NCBI GenBank assembly: GCA_003224055.1
Contig: QHYE01000067.1
Span: 1-64,000 of the forward strand
Reading direction: 5' to 3'
DNA length: 64,000 nucleotides
Source: Acidobacteriota bacterium
Lineage (GTDB): Bacteria > Acidobacteriota > Terriglobia > Acidiferrales > UBA7541
How positions within the stretch are numbered: the first letter of the stretch is position 1; the number at the start of each line of letters is the position of its first letter. A program made the position numbers and the translations under genes. Under the pieces are notes generated by a model. The model was not told where the DNA came from and made no database searches. It saw nothing but the letters and a program-made list of their open reading frames with translations. Shown here one piece after another: positions 35,124 to 41,967 of this stretch.

Positions 35124-36809
35124 CTACAGCTCATTTTTCTTCATTGCGGAAACGGCGAAATCGCATGCGCGCGCCGTCAGCGCCATGTAGGTAAGCGACG
35201 GATTCACGCACGAAGCGGAAACCATGCACGCGCCGTCGGTCATGAAAAGATTTCTGGCATCGTGCGCCTGGTTGTTGGCGTTGAGCACGGAGGTTTTTGG
35301 ATCGCGGCCCATGCGGGCGGTGCCCATTTCGTGAATGGCGAGGCCGGGGGCAGAAATTTTCTGCCAGACGGTGATGTCCTTCGCGCCGCCGGCGGCCAGG
35401 ATTTCCGCGGCCTGGATGGCGATGTCCTTGGACATGGCCCGTTCGTTTTCGCTCCAGTCGCAGTGAATCTTCAGAGTGGGAATGCCCCAGGCGTCGAGTT
35501 TTTCCTTGTCCACTTCGACGAAATTGTTGTGATTGGGGAGGCACTCGCCGAAACCGCCCATGCCCATGTGCCAGGGGCCGGGCATTTTCAGCGCATTCTT
35601 GAATTCCACGCCGAGGCCACTCATGCCCATGCCGCGGGACCAGCCGGCGCGGCTCCCGCCGCCCTGATAGCCGTAGCCGCGGAGGAAATCCTTGTGCTTG
35701 GATTTTACGTTTCGAAAGCGCGGGATGTAAATGCCGTTGGGGCGATTGCCGAAAGGCATTTTGTCTTCGTGGCCGGGCATTCTTCCGCTGGCGCCGGCGC
35801 CCATGTGGTGGTCCATGAGATTGTGGCCGAGTTCGCCGCTGGAGTTTGCGAGGCCGTTGGGAAATTCGGGAGTGGCGGAATTCAGCAAAATGCGCGTGGA
35901 TTCGAGAGTGGAACCGCAGACGAAAAAGATGCGGGCTTTGAATTCGAGGGGATTTTTGGTTTGACCATCGATCACGCGAACGCCGCTGACGCGGCGAGCT
36001 TTCGAATCGAAGGCGAGGCTGTGAACCACGCTGTAGGGACGGATGGTGAGACGGCCGGTTTTTTGCGCGGCGGGGAGCGTCGAACTCAAACTGCTGAAAT
36101 ACGAGCCGGTGATGCAGCCGCGGTGGCACACGCCGCAGTAGTGGCAGGCGGCGCGGCCTTTGTGGACGCGGGTCAAAACAGCGGAACGGCCAATGGTCAA
36201 GATGCGGTCGTCAAAGTTCTTTGCGATGGCGGCGCGGAGATCCTGCTCGACGCAAGTGAGTTCCATGGGCGGGAGAAATTTTCCGTCAGGGAGTTGCGGC
36301 AAACCTTCGGGCTGGCCGCTGATGCCGGCGAATTCTTCAACGTAGTCGTACCAGGGAGCGATGTCCGCATAACGAATCGGCCAGTCGGCGGCGATTCCCT
36401 CTTTCAAATTGGCTTCGAAATCGAGATCGCTCCAGCGGTAACTTTGGCGGCCCCAGGTGAGGGATTTTCCGCCAACCTGGCGGCCACGAATCCAGGAGAA
36501 ATGTTTGCCGGGATCGCTGGAATAGGGATTCTCCTGGTCATTGACAAAAAACTGATGGGAGTATTCATCGCAGGCGTAGTAGACCTCGCGCTGGATGGGC
36601 TGGGTGCGCTGGCGCTCGCTGCGATCGTCCCAGCCACGGTGCTTGAGTTCCCAAACGGGGACGTGCTCGACATAGTCGCGCTCGGGGACGATAGAACGTC
36701 CCGCTTCGAGGACCAAAGTATTGAGGCCCTTTTCGGTGAGCTCTTTCGCAGCCCAGCCGCCGGTGATGCCTGAACCGATAACGATTGCATCGTAATTTGT
36801 CGTTGCCAT
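35124..36809 (-). CDS. GMC-family FAD-dependent sugar oxidoreductase 2
   Basis: 561-residue paralogue of the neighbouring GMC enzyme. FAD binding is by 'YDAIVIGSGITGGWAAKEL' (6-24) and 'LVLEAG' (32-37), with the signature region 'RQVGGKSLTWGRQSYRW' (110-126). The C-terminus carries 'HEMGTARMG' and 'NPSLTYMALTARACDF', with the catalytic His/Asn pair. Cysteines 222, 225, 228 and 232 ('CHYCGVCHRGC') repeat the CX2CX2CX3C motif. There is no signal peptide; the partner is presumably the Tat-signal subunit encoded just upstream at 36825-37424 (15-nt gap). The two GMC enzymes may act on different positions or substrates. A 668-residue plus-strand frame across these genes is antisense. Confidence 0.91.
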   Translation of the reverse strand: MATTNYDAIVIGSGITGGWAAKELTEKGLNTLVLEAGRSIVPERDYVEHVPVWELKHRGWDDRSERQRTQPIQREVYYACDEYSHQFFVNDQENPYSSDPGKHFSWIRGRQVGGKSLTWGRQSYRWSDLDFEANLKEGIAADWPIRYADIAPWYDYVEEFAGISGQPEGLPQLPDGKFLPPMELTCVEQDLRAAIAKNFDDRILTIGRSAVLTRVHKGRAACHYCGVCHRGCITGSYFSSLSSTLPAAQKTGRLTIRPYSVVHSLAFDSKARRVSGVRVIDGQTKNPLEFKARIFFVCGSTLESTRILLNSATPEFPNGLANSSGELGHNLMDHHMGAGASGRMPGHEDKMPFGNRPNGIYIPRFRNVKSKHKDFLRGYGYQGGGSRAGWSRGMGMSGLGVEFKNALKMPGPWHMGMGGFGECLPNHNNFVEVDKEKLDAWGIPTLKIHCDWSENERAMSKDIAIQAAEILAAGGAKDITVWQKISAPGLAIHEMGTARMGRDPKTSVLNANNQAHDARNLFMTDGACMVSASCVNPSLTYMALTARACDFAVSAMKKNEL

Positions 36810-36824
36810 GTTCGCTCCCTTTTT

Positions 36825-37424
36825 TCAGGCGTCTCCGAGACCGGGGCCGCGCGGAACGCAACCGTGCTGGGCACCGGGAATAATTTGAAGTTTGAGTTCC
36901 AGGGTGAAACCAATTTCGGAAGTGTAATACCCGTGAAGGGTGATGTTTTTGAAGACGGAAAAGAAATTGCCTTCGAGCTGCCTGTAGGGGTTTTCCACTT
37001 CGTCGTCGCGGCTAGGCGGGCGGATGGCCGATTCGAACGCAGCGGCTTCGTCCAGGGCGCGGAGAAGCGTGAGCTGTTGCAGAGGCGGAGTGTCCACAAA
37101 ATCTTTAGCGAAGAGTTCGTTGCTTTTCTTGTCGACGCCGGCGAGGCCGTCGAGAAGATTCTTGCGCTCCGTATCGTTGGCCCACTCGGTGAGAATGACG
37201 TCGATAAACTCGTTGACGCGGGCGCCCTTCGCGCCAGGGGTGTCCGTTTCAGGAATGATCTGATCGATCATGGCGACAACGGTGGCGTTCTGGTGCGGAT
37301 TGAGAGTGCGTAGCGCGTAGCCAGCCGCAGGATGTGCGCCGCGAAAGAATGCAAACATGTCCGTGGAAAGCGCCGGCAGCGCGGCTCCCGCGGCAAGCAT
37401 TCGTAACATTTCACGCCGATGCAT
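36825..37424 (-). CDS. Gluconate 2-dehydrogenase subunit 3-family protein (partner of GMC 2)
   Basis: 199-residue small subunit. The N-terminus 'MHRREMLRMLAAGAALPALS' is Tat-like (RRE). The body carries 'VVAMIDQIIPETDTPGAKGA', 'FIDVILTEWANDTERKNLLD' and 'FFSVFKNITLHGYYTSEIGF', matching the subunit at 32671. The start at 37424 has GGGAGG 4 nt upstream; the same frame continues to 38159 but that part is antisense-like shadow. It overlaps the preceding isomerase stop by 14 nt and is 15 nt before GMC 2, so it is tightly co-translated. Confidence 0.88.
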   Translation of the reverse strand: MHRREMLRMLAAGAALPALSTDMFAFFRGAHPAAGYALRTLNPHQNATVVAMIDQIIPETDTPGAKGARVNEFIDVILTEWANDTERKNLLDGLAGVDKKSNELFAKDFVDTPPLQQLTLLRALDEAAAFESAIRPPSRDDEVENPYRQLEGNFFSVFKNITLHGYYTSEIGFTLELKLQIIPGAQHGCVPRGPGLGDA

Positions 37425-38361
37425 AGAACCTCCCTGAGTGAAGCGTGTTGGAAGACTGTTTCTTATCGGGACGGCCGAACTTGATCGCCATTTCGCGGGC
37501 GGCGCGAAGCGCGGGCACCGTTTCGCCCTTGGGCATGAATTCCATCGCGACGTAGCGGCTGTAGCCGAGTTCGCCGAGCTTTCGAAAAATGTTTGGATAA
37601 TAGATTTCGCCGGTTCCGGGATCGTGGCGGCCGGGAACGTCGGCGACGTGGACGAGGCCGATGAGATCGATATTTTTTTCGAGCTTGGCGATGAGGTTGC
37701 CGGCGGCAATTTGTTCGTGAAAAAAATCGTAAAGAAATTTGACATGGGGATTGCCGACGGAGCGCACGATTTCGAAGCCTTCGGCGGAAAGCGTGAGGAA
37801 ATATTTGGGATTTTCTTCGGGATCGATATTTTCGATGAGGAGCTCGATGCTGTTTTCCGCGGCGATTTCGCCGCCGCGTTTGAGGGTTTCGATGCAATTG
37901 GCGTGCATTTCATTTCGCGAGAGACCGGGAACAGCGTCGCCGGTCTGCATGATGAGGCGAGTGCACTCGAGTTCGCGCATGGTGGGAATAAATTCGCGGA
38001 GAGATTTGAGGAAGACTTCGCGAGCGGAGGCGTCGGCCAGGGGCTGCCAGACGCCGGTGGTGCCGTCGAATTCAATGCCGAGTTCACGCTTTTTGCGGCG
38101 GGCGTTGGCAAAATCCTGCTTTTTCCAGTCCTTGAATTCTCCGACCAATTCGACGGCATGGTAGCCCGCTTCGGCTACTTTTTCCAGGCGCTGTTCGAAT
38201 GGAAGATCGCGGTAGATAGTCCAAAGCATTACGGAGAGAGAGAAAGGAACGCCCTCGGGTTCGGAGGCAGCCGACGCGGCGCGCGCCATCGTCGATGGGC
38301 CGGCAGCGGCACCGGCCAAAGCCGCTGCGGCACACGCGCCGACAAATTCGCGTCTTCGCAC
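37411..38361 (-). CDS. Tat-exported hydroxypyruvate isomerase-like sugar isomerase/epimerase
   Basis: 316-residue TIM barrel of the xylose-isomerase-like superfamily. With the GTG start at 38361 the protein opens directly with a Tat signal (V-RRREFVGACAAAALAG). GGGAG lies 7 nt upstream, which makes GTG better than the ATG at 38391 inside the previous gene. Barrel signatures are 'EAGYHAVELVGEFKDW', 'LLIENIDPEENP', 'VKFLYDFFHEQIAAGNL' and 'GLVHVADVPGRHDPGTGEI', which resemble hydroxypyruvate isomerases with Glu/Asp/His metal ligands. Its periplasmic position and GMC neighbours suggest action on an oxidised sugar. The start is one nucleotide after the TAG of the preceding isomerase gene. Confidence 0.87.
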   Translation of the reverse strand: MRRREFVGACAAAALAGAAAGPSTMARAASAASEPEGVPFSLSVMLWTIYRDLPFEQRLEKVAEAGYHAVELVGEFKDWKKQDFANARRKKRELGIEFDGTTGVWQPLADASAREVFLKSLREFIPTMRELECTRLIMQTGDAVPGLSRNEMHANCIETLKRGGEIAAENSIELLIENIDPEENPKYFLTLSAEGFEIVRSVGNPHVKFLYDFFHEQIAAGNLIAKLEKNIDLIGLVHVADVPGRHDPGTGEIYYPNIFRKLGELGYSRYVAMEFMPKGETVPALRAAREMAIKFGRPDKKQSSNTLHSGRFYASA

Positions 38362-38362
38362 G

Positions 38363-39493
38363 CTATTCTCCCAAAAGTTCCCGGCGGACATTCTTTAAGA
38401 CGTAAGCCGCGCGCTCGACGCCCACTTCTCCGGGCAGAATCGGGTCTTCATTTTCGATGCTAAGAATGCCTTCGAATCCGACGTCCATGTAAGCCTTAAT
38501 GACAGACTTCCAGAGGCTGGCGCTGTGACCGTAGCCAACAGCGCGGAAAGTTTCAGACGCGGAGTCGAGATCGGACTTTTCGAAGGCGAAGTTCAGGACG
38601 CCGTACTTGTTGACATTTTCGGGATAGAAAGTGGTGTCCTTCATGTGGGCGTGAAAGAGGGCGCCCTGCTTGCCGAGGAAATGAATGACTTCGACGGGAT
38701 CGCAGCCTTGCCAGAAAAGGTGGCTCAGATCGCAGTTCGCGCCGATTTCTTCGCCGACGGCTTCGCGGAGCTTCATCAGCGTTCGAGGGTTGTAGACGAC
38801 GAAGTTCGGATGCATTTCGAACGCCAGGCGTTTGATGCCGTGATCGCGCGCGTATTTGGCCGCTTCCTTCCAGTAGGGGATGACTTTTTCCTTCCATTGC
38901 CAATCCTGCATCTGGGCGTACTCGGGAGGCCAGCGGTAAGTGATCCAGTTTGGCTGGGTGTCTTGCGGCGTGCCGCCGGGACAACCGGAAAAGCCAACGA
39001 TGACTTTCACGTCGAGCATTTCGGCGAGGAGGACGGTCTTGCGAAAGGTGCCTATGTCTTTCTGGGCATGCTTGGCATCGGGATGAACGGGGTTCCCGTG
39101 GCAACTGAGGGTGGCAACGCGAATCCCCTTGTCTTCAAATTTTTTCTGCCAGGCCTTGGCCTTGCTGCGATCGGCGATGAGCTCGTCGAGGGGACAATGA
39201 CGATTGTTGGGATAGCCGCCGGTCCCGATTTCCATGGCCTCGAGGCCGAGGGCGCTGACCCTATCGAGCATGGCGTCGAGAGAGAGATGTTCGTAGACGG
39301 GGTCAAAGACGCCGATGGGAATCTTGCGGAGGGAACCTGAAGGCTTCGGGACACGAGAATGCGATGACGGAGCGGCGGCTTCCACGACATCGGCGACTTT
39401 TGCCGAACCCGGAATGGCAGCGGCGAGCAGGCCCCCGGTGGCAGCAAGAAACTGTCTCCGGTCGAGAGCGGAGTCCTTGCGCGGTTTCCTCAT
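38363..39493 (-). CDS. Tat-exported sugar isomerase/epimerase, first gene of the GMC operon
   Basis: 376-residue TIM-barrel protein. The Tat signal 'LDRRQFLAATGGLLAAAIPG' begins near residue 10. Barrel features include 'ALGLEAMEIGTGGYPN', 'VATLSCHGNPVHPD', 'RLAFEMHPNFVVYN', 'GANCDLSHLFWQGCDPVEVI' and 'LFHAHMKDTTFYPENV', with the metal-binding Glu/His/Asp set of sugar isomerase/epimerases. GAGGAG lies 6 nt before the ATG. It heads a six-gene minus-strand operon (39493 down to 32671) with spacings of 1, -14, 15, 15 and about 130 nt. A promoter is seen at 39547-39574. Confidence 0.88.
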   Translation of the reverse strand: MRKPRKDSALDRRQFLAATGGLLAAAIPGSAKVADVVEAAAPSSHSRVPKPSGSLRKIPIGVFDPVYEHLSLDAMLDRVSALGLEAMEIGTGGYPNNRHCPLDELIADRSKAKAWQKKFEDKGIRVATLSCHGNPVHPDAKHAQKDIGTFRKTVLLAEMLDVKVIVGFSGCPGGTPQDTQPNWITYRWPPEYAQMQDWQWKEKVIPYWKEAAKYARDHGIKRLAFEMHPNFVVYNPRTLMKLREAVGEEIGANCDLSHLFWQGCDPVEVIHFLGKQGALFHAHMKDTTFYPENVNKYGVLNFAFEKSDLDSASETFRAVGYGHSASLWKSVIKAYMDVGFEGILSIENEDPILPGEVGVERAAYVLKNVRRELLGE

Positions 39494-39546
39494 GCGCGTC
39501 TCCTCGGCGAACGCAGCAATGGAGTAAGCAGCAATGTTTCCGACGC

Positions 39547-39574
39547 ATTATACGTCAGTGTGACGGCTAAACAA
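39547..39574 (-). promoter_or_regulatory. Probable promoter of the isomerase/GMC operon
   Basis: On the minus strand, TTGTTT (39574-39569), 16-nt spacer and a perfect TATAAT (39552-39547), 54 nt upstream of the ATG at 39493. The rest of the divergent gap 39575-39821 holds only the ECF promoter of the plus-strand gene. Confidence 0.55.
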
Positions 39575-39754
39575 GCGGCGAAAATCGTTTTTCTAATGGA
39601 TTCCTGTGGATTGCGAGGGGCAGCAGGCTCATGCACAGGTGAGGCGCGCTGCGAAGGGTGCGCGCCGCAGCGCGCAGGGGTGGCGAAAGTGCAGGATGCG
39701 GGAGGTCGCCGGAAATAGTGGGTAAGAAAATCAGCGGTAAGAGGACACAGCGAA

Positions 39755-39781
39755 TGTCGATTTTGCGGCCTCCCGTTCGAC
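39755..39781 (+). promoter_or_regulatory. ECF42-type promoter of the small membrane-protein gene
   Basis: TGTCGA (39755-39760), 17-nt spacer, CGAC (39778-39781), followed by ATGTAG. The -35 element extends to TGTCGATTTTGC and the -10 flank reads CGTTCGAC, almost identical to the promoters at 40184 and 40874. It lies 44 nt before the ATG at 39822. Confidence 0.7.
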
Positions 39782-39821
39782 ATGTAGGTAGAGCCAGGGA
39801 AGGTGCCCTGGGGAGGCCGTT

Positions 39822-40109
39822 ATGGAAAGGAAGCACACACGCACTCCGAGACTTAGAACGATTGGCGTAACTGTCCTCGGCGGGCTCGGGATTTATTTTC
39901 TGTTGGAGAACTTGGGATGCGCCGCAGGCCAGTTAAGGGAACTTTTCTGCGGCGTGGCGGGGGGTAGGCTGGGGGTGCTCCCTTCCATCGTCGTGGCGGC
40001 CTGGCAAATCATGCAGGCGAATGGGCTTGAACACCGGCTTTTGGAGTGTTTGTTCCAGTTGTTGCTATCCCTTTGGCCGCTACTCCTTGCTGTGGCCGGG
40101 GCGAGCTAG
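39822..40109 (+). CDS. Small two-helix membrane protein in the ECF42 locus, unknown function
   Basis: 95-residue protein. A basic N-terminus (MERKHTRTPRLRT) leads into a hydrophobic helix ('IGVTVLGGLGIYFLLENLG') and a second C-terminal hydrophobic helix ('LLECLFQLLLSLWPLLLAVA'), with three cysteines in between or at the helix edges. It matches no family I know. Support for a real gene comes from GGGGAGG 6 nt before the ATG and from an ECF42-type promoter 44 nt upstream identical in layout to those before the YCII genes. It would be made together with the YCII proteins when the sigma factor at 41968 is active. Confidence 0.55.
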   Translation: MERKHTRTPRLRTIGVTVLGGLGIYFLLENLGCAAGQLRELFCGVAGGRLGVLPSIVVAAWQIMQANGLEHRLLECLFQLLLSLWPLLLAVAGAS

Positions 40110-40183
40110 CGGGTGGAAGCTTCGAGCGATAAGGTCAAGCCGTGCCAACACTTAACAAATTCTCTCAAAAAAGCTACCGTATT

Positions 40184-40210
40184 TGTCGATTTCACCGTTG
40201 CTCGTTCGAC
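40184..40210 (+). promoter_or_regulatory. ECF42-type promoter of YCII gene 1
   Basis: TGTCGA (40184-40189), 17-nt spacer, CGAC (40207-40210) in the context CTCGTTCGACGTGTAG. It lies 93 nt before the start at 40300. Confidence 0.75.
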
Positions 40211-40299
40211 GTGTAGATGGAGGCCGAGTTCAGCCTATCGAGGCTGTCAGGAAGCCCGGCGCCAAACGAGGAACTATAAACCAACAGGAGATATTGACG

Positions 40300-40731
40300 A
40301 TGCGATTCATGGTAATAGTGAAAGCGGACAAGAATTCGGAAGCAGGAGTTCTGCCGAGCAAGGAAATCTTAACTGCGATGGGGAAATATAACGAGGAGTT
40401 GGTAAAGGCCGGCGTGATGCTCGCCGGCGAGGGGCTGCAAGCGAGCTCGAAGGGCAAGCGTATCAGGTTTTCGGGACAGCAGCGCACGGTGATCGACGGA
40501 CCTTTCGCCGAATCCAAGGAACTCATCGCCGGCTTCTGGCTGTGGCAGGTGAAGTCCATGGAAGAAGCGGTCGAATGGCTCAAGCGGGCTCCGTTCGACG
40601 GAGGAACTGAGATCGAGATCCGCCAGGTGTTCGAGGCTTCAGACTTCCCGTCCGACATCTTCCCCGCCGAGGAAGCGGCGCGGGAGCAAGCGCTGCGCGA
40701 CGGGCTGCAGAAGAAAGCTGCGAAACGGTAG
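40300..40731 (+). CDS. YCII-related (DGPF-domain) protein 1
   Basis: 143-residue ferredoxin-like-fold protein. The family starts 'MRFMVIVKADKNSEAG' and carries the hallmark 'VIDGPFAESKELIAGFWLWQ' (the D-G-P-F motif). A C-terminal tail of about 30 charged residues ('PAEEAAREQALRDGLQKKAA') is longer than in its two neighbours. Biochemical activity is unknown; DGPF proteins are the typical partners and targets of ECF42 sigma factors. The start at 40300 has AGGAG 9 nt upstream. It is the first of three paralogues ahead of the sigma gene. Confidence 0.88.
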   Translation: MRFMVIVKADKNSEAGVLPSKEILTAMGKYNEELVKAGVMLAGEGLQASSKGKRIRFSGQQRTVIDGPFAESKELIAGFWLWQVKSMEEAVEWLKRAPFDGGTEIEIRQVFEASDFPSDIFPAEEAAREQALRDGLQKKAAKR

Positions 40732-40753
40732 GTCCCATTCATTACGGACCTCA

Positions 40754-40806
40754 GGGGCTAAAGCCCGCGAATTTCCAGTATTTTTCGGCACGGCTGAAGC
40801 CGTGCC
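40754..40806. repeat. Two intergenic hairpins with TAAA and TGAA loops
   Basis: GGGC-TAAA-GCCC (40755-40766) and the perfect GGCACGGC-TGAA-GCCGTGCC (40787-40806). The TGAA loop is the complement of the TTCA loop at 28104, so these belong to the same variable-stem hairpin family in the opposite orientation. Confidence 0.6.
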
Positions 40807-40873
40807 CTGACGGAACTCATTTATGAGATGGTTTAGACAGTCTCAAGCGAGCGCTCAAAGAAATTGGAGGGCT

Positions 40874-40900
40874 TGTCGATTTTGCTGACTCTCGTTCGAC
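40874..40900 (+). promoter_or_regulatory. ECF42-type promoter of YCII gene 2
   Basis: TGTCGA (40874-40879), 17-nt spacer, CGAC (40897-40900) in the context CTCGTTCGACGTGTAA. It lies 85 nt before the start at 40982. Confidence 0.75.
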
Positions 40901-40981
40901 GTGTAAAGGGAGGCTGGGTTCCGCCGGTTGAAACTTCCGAACGACCCAGCTCCCAACCCGAAACCACAAGGAGAAATGAAA

Positions 40982-41356
40982 ATGCGATTCATGATGATTG
41001 TTAAGTCCGCCGAGAAATGGGGCTTCCCGCCCAAGCAGTTGATGGAGGCCATCGGCAGGCTCAGCGAAGAGGCGGTCCAATCTGGCGCGATGGTCGGCAG
41101 CGGGGGGCTCCGCCCAACTGCTCAGGGCGCTTGCGTCCGGCTCAAGGGAGGGCAAGTCACCGTTATTGACGGGCCTTTCACGGAGGCCAAGGAGGTCGTC
41201 GGCGGGTATGCGCAGTTTGACTTGAAGTCGAAAGAAGAAGCGATTAAATCGGCGACGCGCTTCATGGAACTTCACAAGCAACACTGGCCGGGATGGGAAG
41301 GCGAGACTGAGATTCGCGAGATGTTCAATCCGGAGGACCTCGTTCCCAAAGTATAG
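40982..41356 (+). CDS. YCII-related (DGPF-domain) protein 2
   Basis: 124-residue paralogue of the adjacent YCII proteins: 'MRFMMIVKSAEKWGFPPKQL' at the start and 'VIDGPFTEAKEVVGGYAQFD' with the DGPF motif in the middle, ending near the family boundary ('EIREMFNPEDLVPKV'). The ATG at 40982 is 8 nt after AAGGAG and so preferred to the ATG at 40976. It has its own ECF42-type promoter, so the paralogues are probably separately transcribed targets of the same sigma factor. Confidence 0.88.
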   Translation: MRFMMIVKSAEKWGFPPKQLMEAIGRLSEEAVQSGAMVGSGGLRPTAQGACVRLKGGQVTVIDGPFTEAKEVVGGYAQFDLKSKEEAIKSATRFMELHKQHWPGWEGETEIREMFNPEDLVPKV

Positions 41357-41457
41357 GCGATCTTGCGCATACGGATGGCCGCGAACCGATAGATGTTTAC
41401 TCAAACAGACATTCGACGGTTCCCTATCCGCCGCAGAAAGAAATAATGGATTGCTCT

Positions 41458-41485
41458 CGTCGACTCCGAATTTGCGTCATTCGTC
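41458..41485 (+). promoter_or_regulatory. ECF42-type promoter variant of YCII gene 3 and the sigma gene
   Basis: CGTCGA (41458-41463, one mismatch to TGTCGA), 18-nt spacer, CGTC (41482-41485) in the context CATTCGTCGCATAG. The first-base mismatch and one extra spacer base suggest weaker activity. It lies 85 nt before the start at 41567, the same distance as in YCII gene 2. Confidence 0.55.
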
Positions 41486-41566
41486 GCATAGTAGAGCAGG
41501 AATTGGCACTCGTTCCCGAGCTCCGGCAATGCAGCGCCGAACACAAACTTACAAGGAGAGATCGTC

Positions 41567-41929
41567 ATGAAATTTCTGAGCATCTATAAGTCTGTGGAAA
41601 CAGGCGTTCCCCCCACACAGGAGGAAATGGACAAGATGGGCAAGTTGATCGAGCAGGAGATGAAGGCCGGCACGCTGCTCGCCACCGAGGGCTGCCTGCC
41701 AAGCGCCCTCGGAGCGCGGGTGCGCATCTCTGGCGGGAAGCTGACGGTGACCGACGGACCTTTCACCGAGGCCAAGGAGGTAGTCGGCGGCTTCGCCATC
41801 CTCCAGGCAAACTCAAAGGCAGAGGCCATCGAAATGGTCAAGAATTTCCTCGAGGTTGCCGGTGAGGGTGAGTGCGAGCTTCGCCAGGTATTCGAGGCGC
41901 CGCAAGCACACTGCGCCGCGAAGTTCTAG
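41567..41929 (+). CDS. YCII-related (DGPF-domain) protein 3
   Basis: 120-residue paralogue: 'MKFLSIYKSVETGVPPTQEE', then 'GKLTVTDGPFTEAKEVVGGF' with the DGPF motif and a short C-terminus. AAGGAGAG lies just upstream of the ATG. Only 38 nt separate its stop from the GTG of the sigma factor gene, so the two are probably one transcript. Its promoter would then also make the sigma factor, giving positive feedback. Confidence 0.88.
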   Translation: MKFLSIYKSVETGVPPTQEEMDKMGKLIEQEMKAGTLLATEGCLPSALGARVRISGGKLTVTDGPFTEAKEVVGGFAILQANSKAEAIEMVKNFLEVAGEGECELRQVFEAPQAHCAAKF

Positions 41930-41967
41930 CCGGGGTGCGCCGGTAGCCTTGCACTGGCGGCCTGAAG

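Noticed and set aside
34767-36773. A 668-codon open frame on the plus strand
   Set aside because: It lies exactly opposite the two GMC oxidoreductase genes, is Ala/Gly/Val-rich and repetitive, and matches no family; an antisense shadow of GC-rich codons.
36825-38159. A 444-codon frame suggesting a fusion with the GluDH subunit 3 protein
   Set aside because: Only the last 199 codons are real; the first part is an off-frame reading of the isomerase gene, and a good ribosome-binding site marks the ATG at 37424.
37438-38463. A 341-codon plus-strand frame
   Set aside because: Antisense to the isomerase at 37411-38361; Phe/Glu/Gly-rich, without any domain.
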